Source: an uncultured Faecalibacterium sp. (GTDB lineage Bacteria > Bacillota > Clostridia > Oscillospirales > Ruminococcaceae). From it: 15,191 nucleotides of DNA. Position numbers and translations under genes: made by a program. The DNA is taken from the NCBI GenBank assembly GCA_900772565.1, contig CAAHET010000008.1, positions 1-15,191 on the forward strand, read 5' to 3'. Positions 1 to 6,216 of this stretch are shown piece after piece (positions within the stretch are counted from its first letter, which is position 1; every line of letters starts with the position of its first letter). The notes below the pieces were generated by a model. It had not been told where the DNA came from, ran no database searches, and saw only the letters and a program-made list of their open reading frames with translations.

Positions 1-145
1 GATCACAGACGAGGACGGCAAGGCTGTAACGGAACTTACCGCCGGTACGCTCTATGAGCTGCGCGTGACCGTCGCTGACGGCGGCGCTCTTGACCTGAGC
101 GAGACGGAAAAGGAGATCAAGCTCTCCGTTGTACTCGGAAAATAA
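1..145 (+). CDS. C-terminal end of an unidentified protein (partial)
   Basis: An open frame beginning at base 2 runs 47 codons to a TAA at 143-145; its start lies outside the window. The visible residues begin ITDEDGKAVTEL and end IKLSVVLGK. They alternate hydrophobic and polar residues with Gly/Asp turns, as in a beta-sandwich (Ig-like or carbohydrate-binding) domain of a secreted or surface protein. That is only an impression from composition. A strong terminator follows 6 bases after the stop, which supports this being a real 3' end. The function cannot be named from so little sequence. Confidence 0.6.
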   Translation, partial: ITDEDGKAVTELTAGTLYELRVTVADGGALDLSETEKEIKLSVVLGK

Positions 146-151
146 ATACAA

Positions 152-193
152 AACGCCCGCCCACCGTGGTCTCTCCACAGGTGGGCGGGCGTT
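152..193. terminator. Bidirectional intrinsic terminator
   Basis: A perfect 14-bp stem pairs AACGCCCGCCCACC (152-165) with its complement at 180-193, and a further GTGG/CCAC pairing (166-169/175-178) lies inside it. An A-rich tract (about 139-153) precedes the stem and becomes a T-tract for minus-strand RNA; a weaker T-rich stretch (GTTGCTTTAT) follows on the + strand. It sits between the stop of the + strand partial gene and the stop of the minus-strand acetyltransferase, so it probably ends both convergent transcripts. Confidence 0.9.
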
Positions 194-217
194 GCTTTAT
201 GCCGTGCTCGTTTTTCC

Positions 218-820
218 TCAGCCGCACACGCTGCCGTCCGGGGCAAAGAACTGCACGTGTTTTTGCCACTGGGTAGGGCTGATGGTGCGGCGGTAGCAGT
301 CGGTCAGGGCTTCCACCGCAGTCTCCGGGGCAAGGGGCGCGCAGCCCGGGCAGTCCAGCACCAGAATGCGGAACCACGCGTCAAAAAGATGCTCGGTGTA
401 GTGGGTGTCCCACGCGCCGCAGCGGGCGTAAAAGCCCAGCCGCCGCACTGCCATGGCTGTGTCCTCCGCCTTTTCCGGCATCTCGGCTTCAATTAAAATG
501 GCCTCGGCGGTGTCCTCGTGGGCGGGCAGCTGCGCCAGCAGCTGCGCCCCAATGCCATGGGCGCGGTAGGCGGGCACTACGGCAAAATAATCCAGCTGGC
601 TCATCCGGCAGCCCTCGGGACGCACCATCAGCAGATAGGCGGCAAGGGTGTCCCCGTCAAACACGCCCCATGTGTGGGCAGTGCCATCCGCTTCGCTGTT
701 CAGGATCATGCTCAGGGGCTTCAGCTCCCCGGCAGGAAAGTCCCGGCGCATCTCGTTCAGATACACATCGGTCAGCTCCGGGCCGGTGAGCAGCCGCCAG
801 ATAAACGCAGGCTCTCTCAT
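218..820 (-). CDS. GNAT-family N-acetyltransferase
   Basis: A 200-residue protein of the GCN5-related N-acetyltransferase fold, expected to move an acetyl group from acetyl-CoA to an unknown amine. Motif A, which binds the CoA pyrophosphate, is visible as VVPAYRAHGIGAQLL (81-95) with the R-x-x-G-x-G core at R86-G89-G91. Motif B follows as RLGFYARCGA (127-136), where GFY is typical. The ATG overlaps the nagA stop as ATGA, and the ribosome binding site is weak and distant, so translation is probably coupled to nagA. The C-terminal 60 residues (DAWFRILVLDCPG onwards) go beyond the minimal fold and may contribute substrate specificity. Lying behind nagA suggests, but does not show, an amino-sugar-linked substrate. 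The substrate cannot be named from the sequence. Confidence 0.88.
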   Translation of the reverse strand: MREPAFIWRLLTGPELTDVYLNEMRRDFPAGELKPLSMILNSEADGTAHTWGVFDGDTLAAYLLMVRPEGCRMSQLDYFAVVPAYRAHGIGAQLLAQLPAHEDTAEAILIEAEMPEKAEDTAMAVRRLGFYARCGAWDTHYTEHLFDAWFRILVLDCPGCAPLAPETAVEALTDCYRRTISPTQWQKHVQFFAPDGSVCG

Positions 821-1944
821 ACGATCCGGTTTCCTTTCTGGATGACAGCCTTGATGTTCAGCTCCTTGTCCGCAAGGATCACGTTGCCGTAGCGTCCGGC
901 GGCAAGGCTGCCGTAGTCGTTGTCCACGCCAATGCTCTTGGCGGGGGTCTCGCTGGCGGCGCGGACGGCGCTTTCCAGCGGCACGTTCATCTCCAGCACG
1001 GCGCGCTTCATGCAGTCGTACAGACAGGTGTTGCTGCCCGCAATGGTGTCCGGGTGCTCGGTCAGGGTGGCGCGGGGTCCCTTGACCGTGATGGCCTGTC
1101 CGCCCAGACTGTACTGACCGTCCGGCAGGCCGCAGGACATGGCGCTGTCCGCGATCAGGCAGACGCGGTCGTCCCCGAAGGTGTTGAAGGTGAACCGCAC
1201 CATGGCGGGGTGAATATGCACGTTATCGGTGATGAGCTCCACCTCGGCATCGTGCTCCATGGCTGCAATGATAGGGCCGGGCGCACGGTGGGTGATGCCG
1301 GGCATGGCATTGTACAAGTGGGTCATGTGGGTGGCACCGGCTTCAAAGGCCTTGACAGCGGTGTCGTAGTCGGTGCAGGTGTGGGCGATGGAGATGCGCA
1401 CCTCGTTATGGCACTCCTTGATAAAGTCCAGATTGCCCGGCTCTTCGGGTGCAACGTCCACCAGCTTGATCAGACCGTTTGCACGCTTCTGCAAACGGCG
1501 GAACATGGCGGCGTCTGCGCCCTGCACATACTCCGGGTTCTGTGCGCCCACCTTTTTGGGGCTGATGAAGGGGCCCTCCATGTTGATGCCCACAAGGTCG
1601 GCGCCCTTGCCGTTTTTATGGGCGGCAGCGGCGTCCATCACCTTGTTCAGGATCTCTTCCGGGTAGGTCATGGTGGCGGGGCAGATGGCCAGCACGCCCT
1701 TGCTGGCCTCAAAATCCGCCAGCGTCTGGATGGCCTCCTCGGTGCCGTCGCAGAAATCTTTGCCCATCGCCCCGTGGAAGTGGATATCCACAAGGCCCGG
1801 CAGGGCGTACAGCCCCTCGGCGTCCAGCACCTCTTCGCCCTCTTCCGGGGCGGCAAAGGGCACGATGCGGCCATCGCGGATGACGATGGTGCCGCGCTCA
1901 AAGGTGTGGCGCGGGGTATAGACCAGTGCATTCTGAAGGATCAT
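817..1944 (-). CDS. nagA: N-acetylglucosamine-6-phosphate deacetylase
   Basis: A 375-residue amidohydrolase that removes acetate from GlcNAc-6-phosphate to give glucosamine-6-phosphate in the cytoplasm. Metal and catalytic motifs are in order: LVDIHFHG (H55, H57), NMEGPFIS (metal-ligand E123), IAHT (H188), GATHMTHLYNAM (H206, H209) and IADSAM (D266, the catalytic aspartate position). The length is normal for NagA. I place the start at 1944 because GAGGTG lies 6 bases upstream; the same frame stays open for 55 more codons to 2109, but that would cross the candidate promoter. The last codon overlaps the acetyltransferase start. The neighbouring PTS permease could supply its substrate. No nagB is visible in the window. 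Confidence 0.95.
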   Translation of the reverse strand: MILQNALVYTPRHTFERGTIVIRDGRIVPFAAPEEGEEVLDAEGLYALPGLVDIHFHGAMGKDFCDGTEEAIQTLADFEASKGVLAICPATMTYPEEILNKVMDAAAAHKNGKGADLVGINMEGPFISPKKVGAQNPEYVQGADAAMFRRLQKRANGLIKLVDVAPEEPGNLDFIKECHNEVRISIAHTCTDYDTAVKAFEAGATHMTHLYNAMPGITHRAPGPIIAAMEHDAEVELITDNVHIHPAMVRFTFNTFGDDRVCLIADSAMSCGLPDGQYSLGGQAITVKGPRATLTEHPDTIAGSNTCLYDCMKRAVLEMNVPLESAVRAASETPAKSIGVDNDYGSLAAGRYGNVILADKELNIKAVIQKGNRIV

Positions 1945-1976
1945 ACAAAACACCTCGTTCTTCTTCTTTTTCACCC

Positions 1977-2003
1977 AGTATAGCACGCCGGGTGTTTTTT
2001 CAA
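1977..2003 (-). promoter_or_regulatory. Candidate nagA promoter
   Basis: On the minus strand an extended -10, TGC followed by TATACT (hexamer at 1977-1982), lies about 33 bases upstream of the nagA start. A TTGAAA-like -35 (1998-2003) is 15 bases away. That spacing is short, so recognition may depend on the TG extension. The palindrome at 2001-2014 overlaps the -35. Confidence 0.55.
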
Positions 2004-2014
2004 AAGTCCTTTTG
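2001..2014 (-). promoter_or_regulatory. Perfect palindrome CAAAAG-TC-CTTTTG, candidate operator of nagA
   Basis: Six-base inverted arms separated by two bases overlap the presumed -35 region of nagA. The 11-base word CAAAAGTCCTT recurs at 3753-3763 in the PTS promoter region, in the same orientation relative to its gene. An operator for a regulator of amino-sugar genes is an inference. The sequence is not a recognisable CcpA cre site nor the known DasR/NagR box. Confidence 0.45.
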
Positions 2015-2035
2015 TGTGAACATTGTACCGCCGTG

Positions 2036-2087
2036 CAAAAAGAGCGAGCCGCCGGGAGGGGGCGCTGTGCACCCCGCCCCCGGCGGC
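2036..2087 (-). terminator. Intrinsic terminator of the PTS permease gene
   Basis: On the minus strand, 61 bases after the permease stop, a GC-rich hairpin pairs 2079-2087 with 2048-2056 (9 perfect bp, with further imperfect pairing inside). It is followed within a few bases by CTTTTT (complement of 2036-2041). The hairpin and short T-run separate the permease transcript from nagA. Confidence 0.75.
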
Positions 2088-2147
2088 CCGGTTCATACTG
2101 CAAAATCAACCAGACTTTTGCAGTTCATTCTTTTCAGAAGTGCAGGA

Positions 2148-3614
2148 TCACAGCATCTTCTTCAGCTCGTCGTACACGAACTGCACCTTGGTGCCGATGA
2201 TGACCTGGCAAGCGTTCTTGCTGGGACGGATAACACCGGCAGCACCGGCAGCCTTGACAGCCTTCTCGTCGACCTTGGCGTTATCCTTCACCTCAAAACG
2301 CAGACGGGTTGCGCAGTAACCAACGTCCTTCACGTTCTCCTTGCCGCCGACAGCAGCCAGAACAGCAGAAGCGACTTCGGTGTAGTTGTTGTTAGCCAGA
2401 ACGACCTTCTTCTCAGCCTCCTCGTCGTCATCCTCACGGCCGGGGGTCTTCAGGTCGAACTTGGTGATGGCGAAGTAGAACACTGCGTAGAACACCAGGA
2501 ATGCTGCGATGCCCAGAGGAATGATCATCCAGGTCTTAGCAGCTGCGGGCAGGGATGCAGAGAAGATCAGGTCGGTAGCACCTGCGGAGAAGCAGAAGCC
2601 AGCACGGAAACCGGTGTAGTAGGTGATGATGGTGAAGATGCCGTACAGAGCGGAGTACACAACGTACAGCGGGAAGCACAGGAACATGAAGCCGAACTCG
2701 AAGGGCTCGGTAACGCCGCAGACGAATGCGCAAATTGCAGCGGACAGAACCAGACCAATAGCGGCCTTCTTGTTCTTAGCGGTCTTGACCATAGCCAGAG
2801 CAGCGCCCATGATACCGAACATCATGCAGGGGAAGAAGCCGGACATATACATACCAAGGCTCCAGCCCACATCAGCGGAAGTCTCGCCAGCCCAGAAGTG
2901 GCTCAGGTCGCCCAGACCGATGGTATCGAACCAGAACACGTTGTTCAGAGCGTGGTGCAGGCCGGTGGGGATGAGCAGACGGTTCAGGAAGGCGTAGATG
3001 CCGGCGCCGATGCCGCCCATGCCGGCGATGCCGTTGCCGATTGCGACCAGAGCGTCGAAGATGACGGGCCAGACGAACAGCAGAACAACGGACACCAGAA
3101 TGGAGATCAGACCGGTAGCGATCGCAACGAAGCGCTTGCCGGAGAAGAATGCCAGCCAGTCAGGCAGCTGGGTGTTCTTGAACTTGTTGTAGCAGGCAGC
3201 ACCCACAACAGCGGCCAGAATGCCGATGAAGGAGTTGCCGGCGACCTTCTGGAAGGCGATGTAGGTAGCGGTGCCCTCTTCCAGAGTGCGCACCATGCTG
3301 ACCACGCCGGGGTTCAGCAGCTGCTGCATCATCAGGAAGCTGACCAGACCGGCCAGACCTGCGGTGCCATCGTTGTCAGCAAGGCCGACAGCGGCACCAA
3401 TGGCAAACAGCCATGCCATGTTATCGATCAGAGCGCCGCCTGCCTTGACCAGCAGGAAGCCGACGGTGTATGCTGCGCCGGAAGTCGGTGCACCGGGAAC
3501 GCCCATAACGCCCGGAGCGAGGGCATAACCAAGACCCATCAGGATGCCGCAGATCGGCAGCACGGCGACGGGAAGCATCAGAGCTTTGCCCAGTTTCTGG
3601 AGATACTTCATCAT
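2148..3614 (-). CDS. nagE: PTS EIIBC permease, N-acetylglucosamine/glucose family
   Basis: A 488-residue membrane permease that imports and phosphorylates a sugar, most likely N-acetylglucosamine. The EIIC domain (about 1-385) opens with MMKYLQKLGKALMLPVAVLP and has many membrane segments. It carries the sugar-site motifs IPTGLHHALNN (about 215-225) and GVTEPFEF (300-307). An acidic linker (REDDDEEAEKK) leads to the EIIB domain, whose phosphorylated cysteine is C434 in YCATRLRF. There is no EIIA domain, so a separate EIIA must donate phosphate. I prefer the start at 3614, since AAGGAGG is 10 bases upstream; the ATG at 3623 is only one or two bases from it. It has its own promoter region and terminator but shares a candidate operator with nagA. 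Glucose specificity is not excluded. Confidence 0.9.
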   Translation of the reverse strand: MMKYLQKLGKALMLPVAVLPICGILMGLGYALAPGVMGVPGAPTSGAAYTVGFLLVKAGGALIDNMAWLFAIGAAVGLADNDGTAGLAGLVSFLMMQQLLNPGVVSMVRTLEEGTATYIAFQKVAGNSFIGILAAVVGAACYNKFKNTQLPDWLAFFSGKRFVAIATGLISILVSVVLLFVWPVIFDALVAIGNGIAGMGGIGAGIYAFLNRLLIPTGLHHALNNVFWFDTIGLGDLSHFWAGETSADVGWSLGMYMSGFFPCMMFGIMGAALAMVKTAKNKKAAIGLVLSAAICAFVCGVTEPFEFGFMFLCFPLYVVYSALYGIFTIITYYTGFRAGFCFSAGATDLIFSASLPAAAKTWMIIPLGIAAFLVFYAVFYFAITKFDLKTPGREDDDEEAEKKVVLANNNYTEVASAVLAAVGGKENVKDVGYCATRLRFEVKDNAKVDEKAVKAAGAAGVIRPSKNACQVIIGTKVQFVYDELKKML

Positions 3615-3740
3615 AAGACACATTCCTCCTTAAAGAATGTTTGTGTTTACAGACAGTCTCTGGTTGCAGGCTGTCCATAGTTCCGTAACAGAATAGTAAC
3701 ATATTTTTGCAAAAAAAGAAAGTGGTTTTTTCTTTTTTCT

Positions 3741-3769
3741 ATTAAAATGCACCAAAAGTCCTTGTTTAA
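3741..3769 (-). promoter_or_regulatory. Candidate PTS permease promoter containing the shared box
   Basis: On the minus strand TTAAAC (3764-3769), a 17-base spacer and TTTAAT (3741-3746) make a moderate promoter. The box CAAAAGTCCTTGTT (3753-3766 on the + strand) fills its spacer, and its first 11 bases are identical to the nagA palindrome. A second candidate -10 is TACTAT with a TG extension at 3693-3698. The leader to the start codon is about 120 bases and T/A-rich. The 348-base gap between the permease and prmA otherwise holds only divergent promoters and leaders, with no RNA gene that I can identify. Confidence 0.4.
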
Positions 3770-3863
3770 CGGTACGGTTGTCAGTATTTTTTGTTTTTTC
3801 TGCACGCGTCCTGATTTAAGTGCTGAAAAATCTTTTCTTTTTATGTCTATTTTGTCCAAATGC

Positions 3864-3892
3864 TTGCATCCCAGCGCAGAATCGGGTACTAT
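3864..3892 (+). promoter_or_regulatory. Candidate prmA-rsmE promoter
   Basis: TTGCAT (3864-3869), a 17-base spacer and TACTAT (3887-3892) sit about 70 bases before the prmA start. Both hexamers are imperfect, so the call rests mainly on spacing and position. Confidence 0.4.
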
Positions 3893-3962
3893 ACAGATAA
3901 GAGAACTTTTTTCCATCTGCCCCGCCGGGCGGCATGGATACAACGTAAAAGGAGAATGCCTT

Positions 3963-4877
3963 ATGGAATGGACCGATATCCGCCTGACTGTGGCCAAGGC
4001 TGATGCCGAAAACGCCGAAGCCGTTGCTACCCTGATCGCCGAGGGCGGCATCTACATCGAGGATTACAGCGACATCGAGCAGCAGGTGGCCGAGATCGCC
4101 CACGTGGATCTGATCGAGCAGGAGCTGCTGGACAAGCCCCGGGATACCGTGATCATCCATCTGTATCTGGAGCCGGGCGCTTCTCAGGTGGAAACGCTGG
4201 CGCTTATCGCCGCCCGCATGGAAGCCGCCGGCATCCCCTACACCGTGGAGACTGAGGGCGTGGAGCAGGAGGACTGGCAGAACGGCTGGCGCAAATACTA
4301 CCACCCCATGGAGATCGGCAGCCGTCTGGCTGTGGTGCCCTCGTGGCAGCAGTACGACACCGACCGGGTCAAGCTGATCCTTGACCCCGGCCTTGCCTTC
4401 GGCACCGGCGGTCACGAGACCACCAGCCTTTGCCTTGAAGCGCTGGACGAGCAGGTGCGCGGCGGCGAGCGGGTGCTGGATATCGGCACCGGCAGCGGCA
4501 TCCTTGCCATTGCCGCCCTCAAGCTGGGCGCCGCCAGCGCCGAGGGCGTGGACATCGACCCCGTGGCGGTGCGCACCGCCGGGGAGAACGCAGCCCTGAA
4601 CGGCGTGCAGGATAAGCTCACCGTGCTGGTGGGCGACCTGTCCGATAAAGCCAGCGGCACCTATGATATCATCACCGCCAACATCGTGGCAAACGCCATC
4701 CTCAGCCTTGCACCCGCCGTGCCCGGCCTGATGGCCGAGGGTGCCACCTTTATTGCCAGCGGCATCATCGACAGCCGCAAGGACGAGGTGATCGCCGGGC
4801 TGGAAAAGGCGGGTCTCGCCATTGTGGAAGTGAAGGAAAAGCGCGGCTGGGAGTGCATCGTCTGCAAAAAGGCCTGA
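3963..4877 (+). CDS. prmA: Ribosomal protein L11 methyltransferase
   Basis: A 304-residue SAM-dependent methyltransferase that trimethylates ribosomal protein L11. The N-terminal L11-recognition domain (about 1-100) is followed by the family signature DWQNGWRKYYHP (104-115) and DPGLAFGTGGHETT (141-154). SAM motif I is VLDIGTGSGIL (171-181), the ribose-binding acidic strand is VDIDP (196-200), and the catalytic-loop region is TANIVANAI (238-246). AAAAGGAG lies 8 bases before the ATG at 3963. The frame is open upstream to 3747 but crosses AT-rich promoter sequence, so I reject the longer form. It is followed 31 bases later by rsmE, a common pairing in Firmicutes. Confidence 0.96.
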   Translation: MEWTDIRLTVAKADAENAEAVATLIAEGGIYIEDYSDIEQQVAEIAHVDLIEQELLDKPRDTVIIHLYLEPGASQVETLALIAARMEAAGIPYTVETEGVEQEDWQNGWRKYYHPMEIGSRLAVVPSWQQYDTDRVKLILDPGLAFGTGGHETTSLCLEALDEQVRGGERVLDIGTGSGILAIAALKLGAASAEGVDIDPVAVRTAGENAALNGVQDKLTVLVGDLSDKASGTYDIITANIVANAILSLAPAVPGLMAEGATFIASGIIDSRKDEVIAGLEKAGLAIVEVKEKRGWECIVCKKA

Positions 4878-4908
4878 TATCCATACATTATGAGAAGGAG
4901 CGCACAGT

Positions 4909-5652
4909 ATGCCGCACCGCTACTTTACCACCGAGATCTCTGACGGCACCGCCACCCTGCGGGGTGCGGATGCCCATCACCTTGCCCGGGTGATGCGGGC
5001 AAAGCCGGGGGATACCGTCATCCTCTGCGACGGCAACGCCGTAGAGTACACCGCCACCATCACCGGCTTTGGGGAGGACAGGGTAGACTTTGCCGTAGAG
5101 CCGGGCTACCCCAGCGCCGCCGAGCCCACCGTGGAGGTGACTCTGCTGGCGGGCTACCCCAAGCAGGATAAGCTGGAACAGATCATCAAGCACGGGGTGG
5201 AGCTGGGCGCTGCCCACATCGTGCCCTTTTTCAGCCGCTACTGTGTAGCCGCCCCCAAAAAAGAGGAGCAGAAGAACGAGCGCTACAACCGCATTGCGCT
5301 GGAAGCCGCCAAGCAGTGCGGCCGGGGCGTTCTGCCGGACGTAGCCCTGCCGCTGCCGAACTTTGGGGCGGTGTGCCGCAGCTTTGACCAGTACGATCTG
5401 GTACTGTTCTGCTACGAGTGCGGCGGCGCACCCCTGCGCCAGCTGCTGGCAGATGCTAAGCCCGCCGATGGACAGAAGCTGCGCCTTGCTATCGTGACCG
5501 GCGCAGAGGGCGGCTTTGCCGCCGAGGAAGCCGAAATGGCTGCCAGCGCCGGGGCAAAAACGGTAGGCCTTGGCCCCCGCATCCTCCGGTGTGAGACCGC
5601 CCCGCTGGCGGTGCTCTCCGCCGTCATGACCCTAACAGGGAATCTGGAGTAA
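4909..5652 (+). CDS. rsmE: 16S rRNA m3U1498 methyltransferase
   Basis: A 247-residue SPOUT-class methyltransferase that methylates N3 of U1498 in 16S rRNA. The N-terminal PUA-like domain includes AHHLARVMR (22-30). The family hallmark YPKQDKLEQIIKHGVELG lies at 83-100 and EAAKQCGR at 132-139. The trefoil-knot SAM site is GAEGGF (198-203; GPEGGF is usual) and LGPRILRCETA (221-231; RTETA is usual). AAGGAG is 8 bases before the ATG. It is probably cotranscribed with prmA. No clear + strand terminator follows immediately; the one at 5761-5808 may end this transcript as well as the small RNA. Confidence 0.95.
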   Translation: MPHRYFTTEISDGTATLRGADAHHLARVMRAKPGDTVILCDGNAVEYTATITGFGEDRVDFAVEPGYPSAAEPTVEVTLLAGYPKQDKLEQIIKHGVELGAAHIVPFFSRYCVAAPKKEEQKNERYNRIALEAAKQCGRGVLPDVALPLPNFGAVCRSFDQYDLVLFCYECGGAPLRQLLADAKPADGQKLRLAIVTGAEGGFAAEEAEMAASAGAKTVGLGPRILRCETAPLAVLSAVMTLTGNLE

Positions 5653-5656
5653 TCAT

Positions 5657-5689
5657 AAAAAAGGACGTATCTGCTTGACAAATACGCCC
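5657..5689 (-). terminator. Intrinsic terminator of the small toxin-like gene
   Basis: On the minus strand GGGCGTAT (complement of 5682-5689) pairs with ATACGTCC (complement of 5663-5670): eight pairs including one G-U, with an 11-base loop. A run of six T (5657-5662) follows directly. In the + direction the stem has an A-C mismatch and no T-run, so it works for the minus strand. It ends the peptide mRNA about 107 bases after its stop codon, just past the far end of the opposing small RNA. Confidence 0.75.
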
Positions 5690-5703
5690 GGAATGATTAT
5701 ACT
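5675..5703 (+). promoter_or_regulatory. Strong promoter of an antisense small RNA
   Basis: TTGACA (5675-5680), a 17-base spacer and TATACT (5698-5703) form the best consensus promoter in the window. It faces the 3' end of the opposing 39-codon gene. No + strand reading frame with a ribosome binding site follows, so a non-coding transcript is expected. Confidence 0.8.
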
Positions 5704-5709
5704 GAAAAC

Positions 5710-5808
5710 AGAAAAGGTGCTGCCCGGCAATGGTCAGCTTCCATACCCTAGACAATCAGAAAAGATTGGCCGTTTGAGTCTGGACAACTGTGGCGGTCAA
5801 TCTTTTTT
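5710..5808 (+). ncRNA. Putative antisense RNA antitoxin (about 100 nt)
   Basis: Transcription from the 5675-5703 promoter should begin near 5710 and end at the terminator at 5761-5808, giving an RNA of about 100 nt. It is wholly complementary to the 3' untranslated region of the opposing peptide mRNA and to the last ten or so bases of its coding sequence including the stop codon. Type I antitoxins such as RatA and SR4 use the same 3'-overlap arrangement. The ends are predicted from sequence only. Confidence 0.6.
5761..5808 (+). terminator. Intrinsic terminator of the antisense RNA
   Basis: AAAGATTGGCCG (5761-5772) pairs with CGGTCAATCTTT (5794-5805): twelve pairs with one G-U, followed by a T-run to 5808 and GTTTTG. 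The right arm contains the complement of the stop codon of the opposing small gene, so the two transcripts are interlocked. It may also stop read-through from rsmE. Confidence 0.85.
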
Positions 5809-5916
5809 GTTTTGCTTGCTCTCGATGTACTGTAAAACTTTTAACGTAACGTCAACCGTTTCGTAGACCACGGTAACGATAAGCGTTGCCAAGGCCAAGG
5901 TTTCCAGCAGCGTCAT
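5797..5916 (-). CDS. Small hydrophobic peptide, candidate type I (holin-like) toxin
   Basis: A 39-codon gene. The peptide starts MTLLETLALATLIVTVVY, a single hydrophobic stretch long enough to enter a membrane (about 3-18), continues through an amphipathic part and ends in the charged tail SKQNKKD. The size, the ET-L pattern near the N-terminus and the Lys-rich end resemble the putative holin-like toxin (Hol-Tox) peptides of Firmicutes; I judge this by eye. A strong AAAGGGGGG site lies 7 bases before the ATG. A promoter at 6094-6122, a structured leader of about 170 nt and a terminator at 5657-5689 frame it, and a convergent small RNA covers its 3' end. The context argues for a toxin held in check by antisense RNA, but toxicity is an inference. 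Confidence 0.7.
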   Translation of the reverse strand: MTLLETLALATLIVTVVYETVDVTLKVLQYIESKQNKKD

Positions 5917-6088
5917 AGGGCATCCCCCCTTTGCCGTCAGGCTCCGGGAAGATCACAAATTCTCAAAAAAGTTCCTTTCCCGGCGTTGCGCCTGATTCAT
6001 TCCGAAGAACGAGTTTTGCGAGCCGGGTACGGAAGCATGACCACCTGCAATGCAGGCAACACCTAGTCTACCGCCTTTTCAGGCGGTA
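5917..6088 (-). promoter_or_regulatory. Structured 5' leader of the toxin-like mRNA
   Basis: The predicted mRNA starts about 6087 and runs some 170 nt before the small ORF. Its first bases form a 7-bp hairpin (TACCGCC/GGCGGTA, 6069-6075/6082-6088), followed by a near-perfect palindrome CCTGCAATGCAGG (about 6043-6055). A long-range CCGGGAA/TTCCCGG pairing ends near 5943. Immediately before the start codon AGGG and CCCT can close a small hairpin over the ribosome binding site. A 5'-end stem and a masked binding site are typical of type I toxin mRNAs. The read-out in the + direction of the first hairpin also resembles a terminator (followed by TATTTTTATT). Confidence 0.5.
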
Positions 6089-6093
6089 TTTTT

Positions 6094-6122
6094 ATTGTAG
6101 CACACTTTTTTGTTCGTTACAA
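6094..6122 (-). promoter_or_regulatory. Promoter of the toxin-like gene
   Basis: On the minus strand TTGTAA (6117-6122), a 17-base spacer ending in TGC, and TACAAT (6094-6099) make a good promoter with a TG extension. Transcription would begin at the base of the hairpin at 6069-6088. Confidence 0.7.
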
Positions 6123-6142
6123 CAAAAATATTTGTATAGTGA

Positions 6143-6180
6143 AAGAGGCTGCTGCACAGAGTTTTGTGCAACAGCCTCTT
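6143..6180 (-). terminator. Intrinsic terminator of the patatin-Enzyme I operon
   Basis: A 15-bp stem pairs 6166-6180 with 6143-6157 around an 8-base loop, 37 bases after the Enzyme I stop. As minus-strand RNA the only non-Watson-Crick position is a G-U pair, while as + strand RNA it would be a C-A mismatch, so it is built for the minus strand. The following T-run is short (CTTTCACTATAC). Confidence 0.75.
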
Positions 6181-6216
6181 ATTATTTCACGTTATATTAC
6201 GCTTTGTAAATCATTT

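Noticed and set aside
1054..1983. A 309-codon + strand frame opposite nagA
   Set aside because: It is an antisense shadow in GC-rich DNA; nagA on the other strand carries all active-site motifs.
1945..2109. In-frame upstream extension of nagA by 55 codons
   Set aside because: It would cover the promoter and operator region and part of the hairpin at 2048-2087. GAGGTG before 1944 gives a normal NagA N-terminus.
1926..3680. A 584-codon open frame on the + strand opposite the PTS permease
   Set aside because: It is the antisense shadow of the permease gene, has no ribosome binding site, and its product is a Gln/His/Ala-rich sequence with no domain. The minus-strand frame has clear EIIC and EIIB motifs.
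3636..3681. Possible LicT/SacY-type antiterminator site in the permease leader
   Set aside because: Only a weak GACAG/CTGTC pairing is present, with no overlapping terminator and no match to the known RAT sequence.
3747..3962. In-frame upstream extension of prmA to an ATG at 3747
   Set aside because: The stretch is AT-rich promoter DNA with no binding site, while AAAAGGAG sits correctly before the ATG at 3963, where the L11 methyltransferase homology begins.
5675..5866. A 63-codon + strand frame in the antisense RNA region
   Set aside because: It begins at a weak codon inside the promoter, has no ribosome binding site and crosses the terminator at 5761-5808.
5931..6209. A 92-codon + strand frame opposite the toxin leader
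   Set aside because: It crosses hairpins, a promoter and two terminators, and the predicted product is low-complexity with no family resemblance.
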